Assembly: GCF_000013885.1 (NCBI RefSeq)
Contig: NC_007964.1
Span: 2,838,001-2,902,000, forward strand
Length of the DNA: 64,000 nucleotides
Source of the DNA: Nitrobacter hamburgensis X14
GTDB lineage: Bacteria; Pseudomonadota; Alphaproteobacteria; Rhizobiales; Xanthobacteraceae
Reading direction: 5' to 3'
Shown: positions 43,244-50,440 of the stretch, piece after piece
Layout of the letters: each line of letters opens with the position of its first letter
Position numbering within the stretch: the first letter of the stretch is position 1
Translations under genes and position numbers: made by a program
Notes under the pieces: generated by a model
The model's input: only the letters and a program-made list of their open reading frames with translations
Database searches by the model: none
What the model was told of the DNA's origin: nothing

Positions 43244-43822
43244 CTAATCGATCGGCCGTCCGGTCATGACCGCAAGTTCGCGCACGAGGCGGTCCGACAT
43301 TTGTCCGGTTACCGGCATCCGGCGAGTCTGCTCGAATTTCCGGATCGCGGCCTGGGTGTCGGTCCCAACCGTTCCCGTCGGCTTCAATTGGCCATAGCCG
43401 TATTGCGTCAATGTCCGCTGGACTGCGGCGACATGGCGCGTCGCGTTGATAAGATCGGCGACGGGATCGCTGCTGTGCGACGCAGCCGGCTTGCCGGGAT
43501 TGGCGGGAGGATCGGCGGCATTCGCGTGCGGTTCGGCCGGGCGGACGCTCGCCGTGTCCGCCTCGACCGGTCGGGGCCGCGGCAGCGGATTGGCCTGCGG
43601 CAACGTCAGCGGCGTCGCGACATCAGATCCGAACATCGGCGACGGATGATGGCCGGCCTGCATGAACATGGCGTTGGCGACGATCGCGCCGACGGCGGCA
43701 AAGGCGAGCGAACCCGCAAGCAGATCTTTCGGGCTATGCAGGAGAATGCGCATGGCGAGACCGCGTTCCTCGTCAACTTCGCGCTTCCCGGTAGCCACGC
43801 TGCGACGGCGAGGCCGTACCAC
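43244..43822 (-). CDS. Peptidoglycan-binding domain protein
   Basis: A 192-residue membrane-anchored protein. A hydrophobic segment (DLLAGSLAFAAVGAIVANAMFM) follows a basic start, then a proline-rich linker, and a C-terminal PG_binding_1 domain: VAAVQRTLTQYGYGQLKPTGTVGTDTQAAIRKFEQTRRMPVTGQMSDRLVREL. I chose GTG at 43822 (VVRPRRR), preceded by GGAGAGGAT; ATG 43753 is an alternative. It follows the sensor kinase gene by 19 bp and is likely in one operon with it. Confidence 0.85.
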   Translation of the reverse strand: MVRPRRRSVATGKREVDEERGLAMRILLHSPKDLLAGSLAFAAVGAIVANAMFMQAGHHPSPMFGSDVATPLTLPQANPLPRPRPVEADTASVRPAEPHANAADPPANPGKPAASHSSDPVADLINATRHVAAVQRTLTQYGYGQLKPTGTVGTDTQAAIRKFEQTRRMPVTGQMSDRLVRELAVMTGRPID

Positions 43823-43841
43823 ATCCTCTCCAACAGCTCTT

Positions 43842-45695
43842 CTAGGCACTCTTCTTCACCCGATAACCTTGATCCTGCTTGCCGGGGCGCGGTGCGGGCG
43901 TCAGCGTCGCGATATTGTCCGATGCCGGCTCGGCTTCGGACACGTCGACGCCGGGCACGAATGTCAGCGGCAACATGACGGTCACCGTGGTCCCCTCCTC
44001 CACCTTGCTCTGCACATCGATCTCGCCCCGGTGCAACGCAACGAGGCTCTTGACGATCGACAGCCCGAGTCCGGTCCCTTCATGGCGCCGCTGGTAGGTT
44101 TTCCCAGCCTGGAAGAAGGGGTCGCCGATCCGCTTGAGGTCTTCCTGCGCGATGCCGACGCCGTTGTCCATCACGCGCAACACCATGCGCGATCCTTCGA
44201 CGCGCGCCGAGATCGTGACCCGGCCGCCGCGCTCGGTGAACTTGACGGCATTCGAGACCAGATTCAAAACGATCTGTCTGAACGCGCGCGGATCGCCGGT
44301 GATCTGCGGCAAATCCTCCGGAACGCGGGTGACGAGCTCGATGCCGTTGTCGCGGGCCTTGAGCGCGAGCAGGTTGCTGCTGTTGAGCAACACCTCGCGC
44401 GGTGCGAACGGCTCGGGCAAGATCTCGAAGTTTCCGGATTCCATTTTCGATATGTCGAGGATGCTGTTGACCACCGACAACAGATGCTGGCCGGAATCGT
44501 TGATGAGCTGGGCATACTCCTTGCGCCGCGCCGCATCGAGCGACAGGGCATCCTCCTGAACCATCATCTCCGAAAATCCGATGATGGCATTGAGCGGCGT
44601 TCGCAGCTCGTGGCTCATGGTCGCGAGAAACCGGGTCTTGGCGGCATCGGCGCGTTCGGCGGTGGTAAGCGCCAGATCCAGCGCGTGCTCCTGATGCTTC
44701 CGCTCGGTGATATCGCGCATCACCGCGACAACTTCGGGTTCGGCGGACGTTCCGGCGGCGGAGGCCGGCTCAAGCGGCCGGCACCGCATTTCCACCCAAA
44801 TGAAGTCGGCCGAATGGCGCGCCTCTCCCTGCGAAGCACGCGCGACGTCGCGCCTGAGCCTGAATTCGACGCTCTGCCCGTCGTTGCCGAGCGCAGCCGC
44901 CGCGAGCGCGGTGAGATAGGCCGGGCGATCGGCGACGTGGACCCGATCGAACAGGCCATGGTCCTGCAATTCCGACGCCGGTACGCCGAGCAGAGCTTCC
45001 GCGGCCGGCGAAATGAACTGGACGGCGCCGTTGCGCCTGTGGCGCGAAATCACATCGCACATGTTGCGCGCCAGCAGGCGATAGCGGTCTTCCTCGACGT
45101 TCAGCAGCGAAGTGCCGGTACGCGCCAGCGCTTCGGAGCCGAACGCCACCCCCGCGGCATAGAGCGTTGCGGACGCAATACCGAAGGCCATGAAGACGCC
45201 GTGCGCCGCGCCGGCGTCGAGCGGCGGCAAAACGCCGAAGTAGTTCATCGCGATCAGTGCAAGCAAGCATGCTAGCGCCAGCATCGAGGCAAACGTGACG
45301 ACGCGGCGGGACGCGGACAGTGCCGCCTCCAGCGGAATCACGACAAGCCAGACGGTTGCGAACGATTCGATCCCGCCGGTTGCGATCGCGATCATCATGA
45401 CGAGGCCGGCGAGCGCGGTTGACGACAGCACGTGCGCGCCTTCGTAGCGGCCGGTTCGCGACAGGAAATAAGACAGCAGAATCGGTACGACGAGCCAGGC
45501 GAAAGCCGCTACCTCAAGCGCCGTCGGCGCGCCGCGGATCGCGAGATAGACCGGAAACGCCGCGAGCGCGACGAGACTTCCCAGAAGACGCGGTCCCATG
45601 AACGCGCGATGACGCGCCCGCGTCAACGCGTCGTATCGCGCCGACGGATGCAGCAGGGCGTCGAGGCAGTCCTGGATGATGGTCAATGCGGTCAC
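43842..45695 (-). CDS. DivJ-like PAS sensor histidine kinase
   Basis: A 617-residue membrane histidine kinase. Residues about 30-195 hold six hydrophobic segments, a PAS domain follows (about 200-330; YRLLARNMCDVISRHRRNGAVQFISPAAEALLGV), then the dimerisation domain with phospho-acceptor His362 (FLATMSHELRTPLNAIIGFSEMM) and the ATPase domain (NLVSNAVKFTERGG N-box, DNGVGIAQEDL, GTGLGLSIVKSLVALH). The topology matches DivJ/PdhS-type kinases that set the cell-cycle DivK-CtrA pathway in alphaproteobacteria; other PAS kinases look alike, so this is moderate. ATG 45695; upstream region is unassigned. Confidence 0.85.
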   Translation of the reverse strand: MTALTIIQDCLDALLHPSARYDALTRARHRAFMGPRLLGSLVALAAFPVYLAIRGAPTALEVAAFAWLVVPILLSYFLSRTGRYEGAHVLSSTALAGLVMMIAIATGGIESFATVWLVVIPLEAALSASRRVVTFASMLALACLLALIAMNYFGVLPPLDAGAAHGVFMAFGIASATLYAAGVAFGSEALARTGTSLLNVEEDRYRLLARNMCDVISRHRRNGAVQFISPAAEALLGVPASELQDHGLFDRVHVADRPAYLTALAAAALGNDGQSVEFRLRRDVARASQGEARHSADFIWVEMRCRPLEPASAAGTSAEPEVVAVMRDITERKHQEHALDLALTTAERADAAKTRFLATMSHELRTPLNAIIGFSEMMVQEDALSLDAARRKEYAQLINDSGQHLLSVVNSILDISKMESGNFEILPEPFAPREVLLNSSNLLALKARDNGIELVTRVPEDLPQITGDPRAFRQIVLNLVSNAVKFTERGGRVTISARVEGSRMVLRVMDNGVGIAQEDLKRIGDPFFQAGKTYQRRHEGTGLGLSIVKSLVALHRGEIDVQSKVEEGTTVTVMLPLTFVPGVDVSEAEPASDNIATLTPAPRPGKQDQGYRVKKSA

Positions 45696-46104
45696 GTCGC
45701 TTGCGCTTCAGCTTACGTCGTATCAGACGCACCGGAACGCCCCCATTTCGTTGGCCCAACGTGTCAGAGCGAACTTAAGCGAACGCTAAGGCACGGCAGC
45801 CCGTGACGCGTGGATGCCTCTAATCCCGCCGTGCGGCGGCTGCATTCGGCGCGAATGGTGAATGCAAGGTTTCCATCACGGTGCGGATGATGCCGGGAAA
45901 TCGACGGGCACCGCCGGCGCGAGGGCGACCGCGACCACCGCATCAATCGAAAATTTACGCCGAATCCAGTTCCACCACCGCTTGCAGGATTTTCTTCGCC
46001 TGAAGGGGCGGCGGAGATACCCGGGATTCAGAACCGCTCTGATACGCAGGGAGCAGATTGCGGATTTAACGCAACGGGTGAAAAAAGACGCATAGGGACG
46101 CGAC
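45696..46104. other. Gap between the kinase gene and DUF5330 gene
   Basis: About 410 bp without a gene I can support. A 77-codon frame (45862-46095) and several antisense frames exist but show no family features and have no good ribosome binding site. Divergent promoters for the kinase gene and the DUF5330 gene presumably lie here. Confidence 0.45.
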
Positions 46105-46512
46105 ATGTTTTTCCTGCTTCGCATGGCCTTCTGGCTCGGGCTCGTGCTCGTGCTGCTGCCGAGGGACGAGGCGCCCAAGGCGGACAAGGGTCCCCAGATC
46201 GACGCCTCCGAGGCCGTATCGGCCGCGACGGCGGCCGTGTCGGACATGAGCCAGTTCTGCACACGTCAGCCCGCCGCCTGCGAGGTCGGCGGCCAGGCCG
46301 CGGCCGCGATCGGACAGCGCGCCCAGGACGGCGCGAAAAAGCTGTACCGGATCATCACCGACAAGCGCGCTCCCGACCATACGGGCTCGATCGACGCCAT
46401 GGCGTCCGCCGAAGCAGCGACCTCCGAGGATACGCAGCATGACACGCTGACACCGGAAGATTTGCAGACGGAATGGCGCCTCACGGCGCCGGCGACCGCC
46501 CCGGCCAACTAG
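46105..46512 (+). CDS. DUF5330 domain-containing protein
   Basis: A 135-residue protein starting MFFLLRMAFWLGLVLVLLPRD, the N-terminal membrane anchor typical of DUF5330, then AVSAATAAVSDMSQFCTRQPAACEVGGQAAAAIGQRAQDGAKKLY, the conserved core with two cysteines, and an acidic C-terminal tail. Function unknown; the family is common in Rhizobiales and often precedes sufE, as here. Its stop codon TAG is part of the CTAG that begins repeat copy 5. Confidence 0.88.
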   Translation: MFFLLRMAFWLGLVLVLLPRDEAPKADKGPQIDASEAVSAATAAVSDMSQFCTRQPAACEVGGQAAAAIGQRAQDGAKKLYRIITDKRAPDHTGSIDAMASAEAATSEDTQHDTLTPEDLQTEWRLTAPATAPAN

Positions 46513-46639
46513 AGCGTTTTCGAGCGAAGCATGTCCTTGGGCTTGACCCGAGGATGGGTACCGGTTCGCGGAAAGAAAACGCGTCAAATCAAAATCATAG
46601 AGCCCGCTTCTGATTCCATCAGAAGCGAAAAGGCTCTAG
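46509..46639 (+). repeat. Dispersed repeat, copy 5, with extra hairpin module
   Basis: Carries the insertion TCCTTGGG-CTTGA-CCCGAGGA at the same point as copy 4; one stem position is a T-G pair, still compatible with RNA pairing. Hairpin 2 is CGCTTCTGAT / ATCAGAAGCG. Both ends are CTAG; the left one contains the stop codon of the DUF5330 gene. Confidence 0.93.
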
Positions 46640-46792
46640 CAGCAACCTTATGATTCCAGTGTGGTTTAGGCTCAGAGAACCACCACACGAGGCGGAACAA
46701 TTTCAGCAAGGATGGCCGCGCCCATATCGATTTTATCCGCTCCTGGCCCTATATAGAGCCGAGACATCACACATACGGGCATACGGGTCAGG

Positions 46793-47221
46793 ATGACGAT
46801 CGACGAGATCAAGGATAACTTTGAACTCCTGGACGAGTGGGACGACCGCTATCGGTACGTCATCGAACTCGGCCGCACCCTTGAACCGATGAGCGACGCC
46901 GAACATTCCGCCGCCAACAAGGTGCAGGGCTGCACCAGTCAGGTCTGGCTGTCTCTCACGACCGCCCGCGACGCCAACAGCGAACCGGTGCTGACCTATG
47001 TCGGCGACAGCGATGCACATATCGTGCGCGGCCTGGTCGCGATCCTGCTGACGCTTTATTCCGGCCGGAAGCCGCAGGCCATTCTCGATACCGACGCGAT
47101 CGCCGTCTTTGACGAACTCGGCTTTCGCGAGCATCTCACGCCGCAGCGTTCCAACGGGCTGCGCTCCATGGTCGAGCGCATTCGCAGGGACGCGCGGGCA
47201 GCGCTGGCCGACGCGGCCTGA
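46793..47221 (+). CDS. sufE: Sulfur acceptor protein SufE
   Basis: A 142-residue SufE. It accepts persulfide from the cysteine desulfurase SufS on Cys47 (NKVQGCTSQVWL) and passes it to iron-sulfur cluster assembly. WDDRYRYVIELGRTLEPM and HIVRGLVAILLTLYSG are conserved. The rest of the suf operon is not here, as is usual when sufE stands alone. Upstream is a CATACGGGCATACGGG tandem and TATATAGAGC, possibly promoter elements. Palindromic repeats follow the gene. Confidence 0.95.
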   Translation: MTIDEIKDNFELLDEWDDRYRYVIELGRTLEPMSDAEHSAANKVQGCTSQVWLSLTTARDANSEPVLTYVGDSDAHIVRGLVAILLTLYSGRKPQAILDTDAIAVFDELGFREHLTPQRSNGLRSMVERIRRDARAALADAA

Positions 47222-47249
47222 CCGACCGGCGCCTCGCTCCTGTTTAATT

Positions 47250-47414
47250 GAGCATGATCTGACCCGAAAACCGGTCTCCACTTTTCGGGATCATGCTCCT
47301 TTTGACCGAGCATGATCTGATCCGAAAACCGGTCTCCACTTTTCGGGATCATGTTCCTTTTGACCGAGCATGATCTGATCCGAAAACCGGTCTCCACTTT
47401 TCGGGATCATGCTC
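47250..47414. repeat. Three tandem 58-bp units, each a long hairpin
   Basis: Units begin at 47250, 47308 and 47366. Each reads GAGCATGATC ... CCGAAAA / TTTTCGG ... GATCATGCTC with the GTGGAGACCG loop on the minus strand, joined by CTTTTGACC. Copies are nearly identical with one or two base changes. It lies between the convergent sufE and DUF6456 genes and probably ends both transcripts. The unit recurs singly at 57905. Confidence 0.95.
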
Positions 47415-47420
47415 TGACGC

Positions 47421-48062
47421 CTACCCGCTCGTAAAGGTTGCGTCGCTCGCGAGCCACGTCCGCACCTGTGCGCTCGACCCGGCTCGCGCTTCGCTCGTCA
47501 GGCCGTAGTGTCTGGCCAGCCTGTCCAGCGCGAGTTGCAGCACGACTTTCGCCGATCGCGGGGGCCAGCCGCGTTCACGTTCGACATCTTCAAGCCCACG
47601 CAGAAAGCAGCAGACATCCATCAACAGGCCGGAAAACTCCGGCCCGCACGCCTGCAGCGCCAACCGCACCCGCTGCCGGGACGCGACGATCAGATCGGTC
47701 ATCTCGCAGGCGCCTGCTCCGGACCCACGCGGCCGTCCTCCGGTCGGTGCCGACCAGTTCGAGGTCACCCGCGGCGACAGATTCCCACGCGTAAAATCCG
47801 CGCGCAACCTTTCGCCGGCGACGAACTGGTCCGGGCTGATCATGGTGCGCCCATCGCGACCCTTGCGGCGCGCCAGCCAGGCGAGAGGACTCTCGCTGTC
47901 GTTGGCCATCACGGTCGCAACGCCTGCGTCGGTCATGATCTCGCGCTCGGCAAGCGTGAGATGCTGCGCGCGAAACCGATCGACGACTTCGGCCGGCCGG
48001 CTCTTCGGCCGACGCGTCGATTTGCCGACGCCGCGATCAGACGCCGACATCGGACGTTCCAT
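47421..48062 (-). CDS. DUF6456 domain-containing protein
   Basis: A 213-residue basic protein. The C-terminal 100 residues carry the DUF6456 pattern: ACEMTDLIVASRQRVRLALQACGPEFSGLLMDVCCFLRGLEDVERERGWPPRSAKVVLQLALDRLARHYG. The front has PLAWLARRKGRDGRTMISPDQFVAGERLRADF, a helix-turn-helix-like stretch. Probably DNA-binding; function unknown. The ATG at 48062 is used, with ATG at 48050 possible. The start overlaps the 3' end of the DnaA-domain-IV-like gene, so the two are co-translated. Confidence 0.85.
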   Translation of the reverse strand: MERPMSASDRGVGKSTRRPKSRPAEVVDRFRAQHLTLAEREIMTDAGVATVMANDSESPLAWLARRKGRDGRTMISPDQFVAGERLRADFTRGNLSPRVTSNWSAPTGGRPRGSGAGACEMTDLIVASRQRVRLALQACGPEFSGLLMDVCCFLRGLEDVERERGWPPRSAKVVLQLALDRLARHYGLTSEARAGSSAQVRTWLASDATFTSG

Positions 48063-48420
48063 CGAGGCGCTTACCGGAAGCCGCGCACATTGTTTCGAGC
48101 ACCGCGAGCCGGCGGTCCAGTCTCGCATCATCGCGGCTGTCTTCAACCACGCGGCAGGCGTGGGAGACGGTGGTGCGGTCGCGGTCGAAGGCACGGCCGA
48201 TCGCCTCGAAACTCAGCGCAAAACCGACATGCGCCAGATACATCGCAACCTGCCGGGCGTATGCGGCGCGGGGGGCGCCGCGGGTGGACGCCGTCACCGT
48301 CGCGGCATCGAGCCCGAACTCGTCGGCCACCAGCCCCGCGATGCCGTGACAGATTCGTTTCGCCGACATTGGCGACCGCCGCATGGTTGCGGGTGGTGTG
48401 GACGGTGAGGTCAGAAGCAT
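48037..48420 (-). CDS. DnaA domain IV-like DNA-binding protein
   Basis: A 127-residue protein matching the C-terminal DNA-binding domain of DnaA: residues 26-115 include VADEFGLDAATVTASTRGAPRAAYARQVAMYLAHV, LSFEAIGRAFDRDRTTVSHACRVVE, where RDRTTVSHA resembles the DnaA signature that contacts the DnaA box. It lacks the AAA+ ATPase domain, so it is not an initiator; it may compete at DnaA boxes or regulate genes. It overlaps the DUF6456 gene downstream. An AT-rich patch (ATATATGAATATATTCC) lies directly upstream and is probably its promoter. Confidence 0.88.
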   Translation of the reverse strand: MLLTSPSTPPATMRRSPMSAKRICHGIAGLVADEFGLDAATVTASTRGAPRAAYARQVAMYLAHVGFALSFEAIGRAFDRDRTTVSHACRVVEDSRDDARLDRRLAVLETMCAASGKRLDGTSDVGV

Positions 48421-48506
48421 GGAAGCAGCCCCGTTGTAGGAATATATTCATATATCCTAGAGGCTCTTTCTATCCCGGGGATAGCATTTTTCCAAAAAAT
48501 AAGGAT

Positions 48507-48611
48507 TAGAGCGTTTTCGAGCGAAGTGGATACCGGTTCGCGTGAAGAAAACGCGTCAAATCAAAATCATAGAACCTCGCTTCTGATTCCATCAGAAGCG
48601 AAAAGGCTCTA
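48507..48611 (+). repeat. Dispersed two-hairpin repeat, copy 6
   Basis: The cleanest copy: hairpin 1 GCGTTTTC/GAAAACGC with inner GCGAA/TTCGC around GTGGATACCG, hairpin 2 CGCTTCTGAT-TCC-ATCAGAAGCG. It lies between the DnaA-IV-like gene and mucR. Confidence 0.95.
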
Positions 48612-48679
48612 AGGCATCAGCATCGTGGCTGACGTCTCGGATATTATTCCTAATAATGGGCGCCAGGAAGCCCTTGGCG

Positions 48680-49093
48680 TTATTTTCGCCGCCGGCGCTG
48701 CTGGCCAAGGCCCATGTTTTTGGCCAATTGGGATCGCGTTACCGCGTAGTTCGGGGCCACCATGGGATAATCCGCCGGAAGCTTCCATTTATCCCGATAT
48801 TGCTCGGGGCTCATGTTGTACTGCGTCCGCAGATGGCGCTTGAGCGATTTGAAGCGCTTCCCGTCCTCCAGGCAGATCAGGTAGTCGGCCGTCATCGATT
48901 TCTTGACCGGCACGGCGGGCTTGGCTGGTTCCGCCGGTAATTCGCCCCGGCCGGAAGACACCCGCGTCAGAGCGGCGTGCACCTGGCTGATCAGCGCCGG
49001 GATTTCCGATGCCGGCGTCGTGTTGTTGCTGACATAGGCCGATACGATCTCCGCCGTGAGGTCGAGAAAGCTCTTGCCTGCTGTATCGCTCAT
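48680..49093 (-). CDS. mucR: MucR/Ros family transcriptional regulator
   Basis: A 137-residue MucR-type regulator. LTAEIVSAYVSNNTTPASEIPALI at the N-terminus is the oligomerisation part; the DNA-binding part reads ADYLICLEDGKRFKSLKRHLRTQYNMSPEQYRDKW, followed by YPMVAPNYAVTRSQLAKNMGLG. The zinc finger has Cys74, His87 and nearby His, but the second cysteine of Ros (Cys-x2-Cys) is Asp77 here, as in several rhizobial homologues. MucR proteins bind AT-rich DNA and control polysaccharide, motility and cell-cycle genes. Conserved in position near the DnaA-IV-like pair. Confidence 0.93.
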   Translation of the reverse strand: MSDTAGKSFLDLTAEIVSAYVSNNTTPASEIPALISQVHAALTRVSSGRGELPAEPAKPAVPVKKSMTADYLICLEDGKRFKSLKRHLRTQYNMSPEQYRDKWKLPADYPMVAPNYAVTRSQLAKNMGLGQQRRRRK

Positions 49094-49212
49094 GATCTCA
49101 ATCTTCCGGATCGTAAAGCAGCATCGAAATAGCGATCAGAATCTGCCTTTACACGGCAAGTATGAGCGGATTGCTGCCGGCATGACAAGAACGACGCGCG
49201 CGCGTGCAGGAT

Positions 49213-50130
49213 TTATTTCAGAGATGACCGCTCGGGGCCCTGATCGAGGTGCGCACGCAATTGATCGACCGATGCGAATCGCATCATGCCCTCCGGCAGG
49301 AGCGCCTCGATCGTACCGTCGGAAAAGAGCGAATAGGCCATCCCGTCGACAACGCCGGACCTCACCACCGTGACCGCGGAAGCGTTCTGGCCATGACGGC
49401 CTGACAACCGATCGGCTCGGGTCCCACCTGACGAAGCCGCGGACGGCGCGCGGCCCGACTCCGGGCGCGATCGCTCAGACCGCGGCCAAGCATTGTCGAA
49501 CGATGCCGGCCGGGACACGTCGAGATCCGGAGCGTGTGTCGCAGGCGCAGGTGGAAATAAGCCGGCCGGATCGGATCGTTCCGCCAGTGCGCGCTCGCGC
49601 TCCTTCCTCATGGACGACGCGAACAGGAGGTTGCGGCGCGGTTTCGGCGGTGATGACGTATCAGGGGATGCCGGGGATTCCGGCGCTACGACGTCCGGGA
49701 CGGCACCGACGGCGGCGCGATCGCGGATGGACATTTCCGCTTGCCAGGGCGGCGACAGGACGGAGGGCGTTACTGTCGGACCGCTTACTGCGCCCGGCGC
49801 GGCTCGAACAGCATTCGACAGCGGCGGGTGGCTGTCCTCGATGTCCCCATCCGGCAGAATCGGCACACGGAAATCGCCGCCGCGATGATCACCGGCGCGA
49901 TCAGCGGCCACGGTTGCAGCCACGGCTCCGAAGCGCAGCCGGTCTGCGACGGCCCGCAATTCGCGGACGACAAGCGACAGGCTGATCATGATCAGGCCGG
50001 TGCAGGAAACGACCGCGCCGGACACAATCAGGGTGTCGCCGAAGCTGAACTCCTTGACCGGAATCCCGAAGGCAACCGCCACCAGACCGGCCAAGAACAC
50101 ACCGATCCCGATGACCAAAAGCACGATCAT
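49213..50130 (-). CDS. Membrane-anchored hypothetical protein
   Basis: A 305-residue protein, no family known to me. Two hydrophobic segments lie at residues 1-20 and 28-55 (MIVLLVIGIGVFLAGLVAVAFGI, LIVSGAVVSCTGLIMISLSLVV), followed by a long Pro/Ala/Ser-rich, probably disordered cytoplasmic region and a small C-terminal domain (VVRSGVVDGMAYSLFSDGTIEALLPEGMMRFASVDQLRAHL) that is the best conserved-looking part. ATG 50130 is preferred over the open frame to 50220 because GGGAGC precedes it and the hydrophobic segment begins there. Similar anchored proteins occur in Bradyrhizobium. Confidence 0.72.
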   Translation of the reverse strand: MIVLLVIGIGVFLAGLVAVAFGIPVKEFSFGDTLIVSGAVVSCTGLIMISLSLVVRELRAVADRLRFGAVAATVAADRAGDHRGGDFRVPILPDGDIEDSHPPLSNAVRAAPGAVSGPTVTPSVLSPPWQAEMSIRDRAAVGAVPDVVAPESPASPDTSSPPKPRRNLLFASSMRKERERALAERSDPAGLFPPAPATHAPDLDVSRPASFDNAWPRSERSRPESGRAPSAASSGGTRADRLSGRHGQNASAVTVVRSGVVDGMAYSLFSDGTIEALLPEGMMRFASVDQLRAHLDQGPERSSLK

Positions 50131-50147
50131 TCGTAAGCTCCCGCCCC

Positions 50148-50195
50148 TAGCGCATTCCGCAAAAGTGGATACCGATTTTGCGATCAGAGCAAGCG
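50148..50195. repeat. Short palindrome with GTGGNNACCG loop
   Basis: Plus strand CCGCAAAA-GTGGATACCG-ATTTTGCG, stem CGCAAAA/TTTTGCG, just upstream of the membrane-anchored gene. The same loop as in the larger dispersed repeats. Confidence 0.75.
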
Positions 50196-50328
50196 CGCAA
50201 GCTAGTACCCACGCGAACATGTCTCGCCGTTAGCGGCAATACGATGGCGGTAAGGCAACGGCGAACGGCGGGAATGGTTCAACCGGCCGGCGGCGCTAAA
50301 GCTGGCAGCCGAGACCGCAACCCGCTCG

Positions 50329-50417
50329 AACTTGCCTGACCGCAGAACTGGTGTAGGCTCTCGCCATCCCCCTCTGCACAGCGAATCCAGACGCCGCCCA
50401 ATTCCGGGCGGCGTTTT
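50329..50417 (+). ncRNA. Candidate small transcript ending in a strong terminator
   Basis: A perfect 8-bp stem CGCCGCCC / GGGCGGCG with AATTCC loop and TTTTC (50392-50417) looks like a rho-independent terminator on the plus strand, yet no plus-strand gene precedes it; genes on both sides run on the minus strand. A weak promoter-like pair TTGCCT-N16-TAGGCT lies upstream. A short RNA of 50-90 nt with an exposed CCATCCCCCTCTGC stretch is possible. No known RNA family is recognised. Confidence 0.35.
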
Positions 50418-50440
50418 CATGTGAGCGGATAAGGATGACT

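Noticed and set aside
45862..46095. 77-codon frame before the DUF5330 gene
   Set aside because: No ribosome binding site, no family pattern, and overlapping antisense frames of equal quality.
47250..47414. Possible CRISPR array (three regular repeats)
   Set aside because: The 58-bp units are nearly identical throughout with no unique spacers, and no cas gene is nearby.
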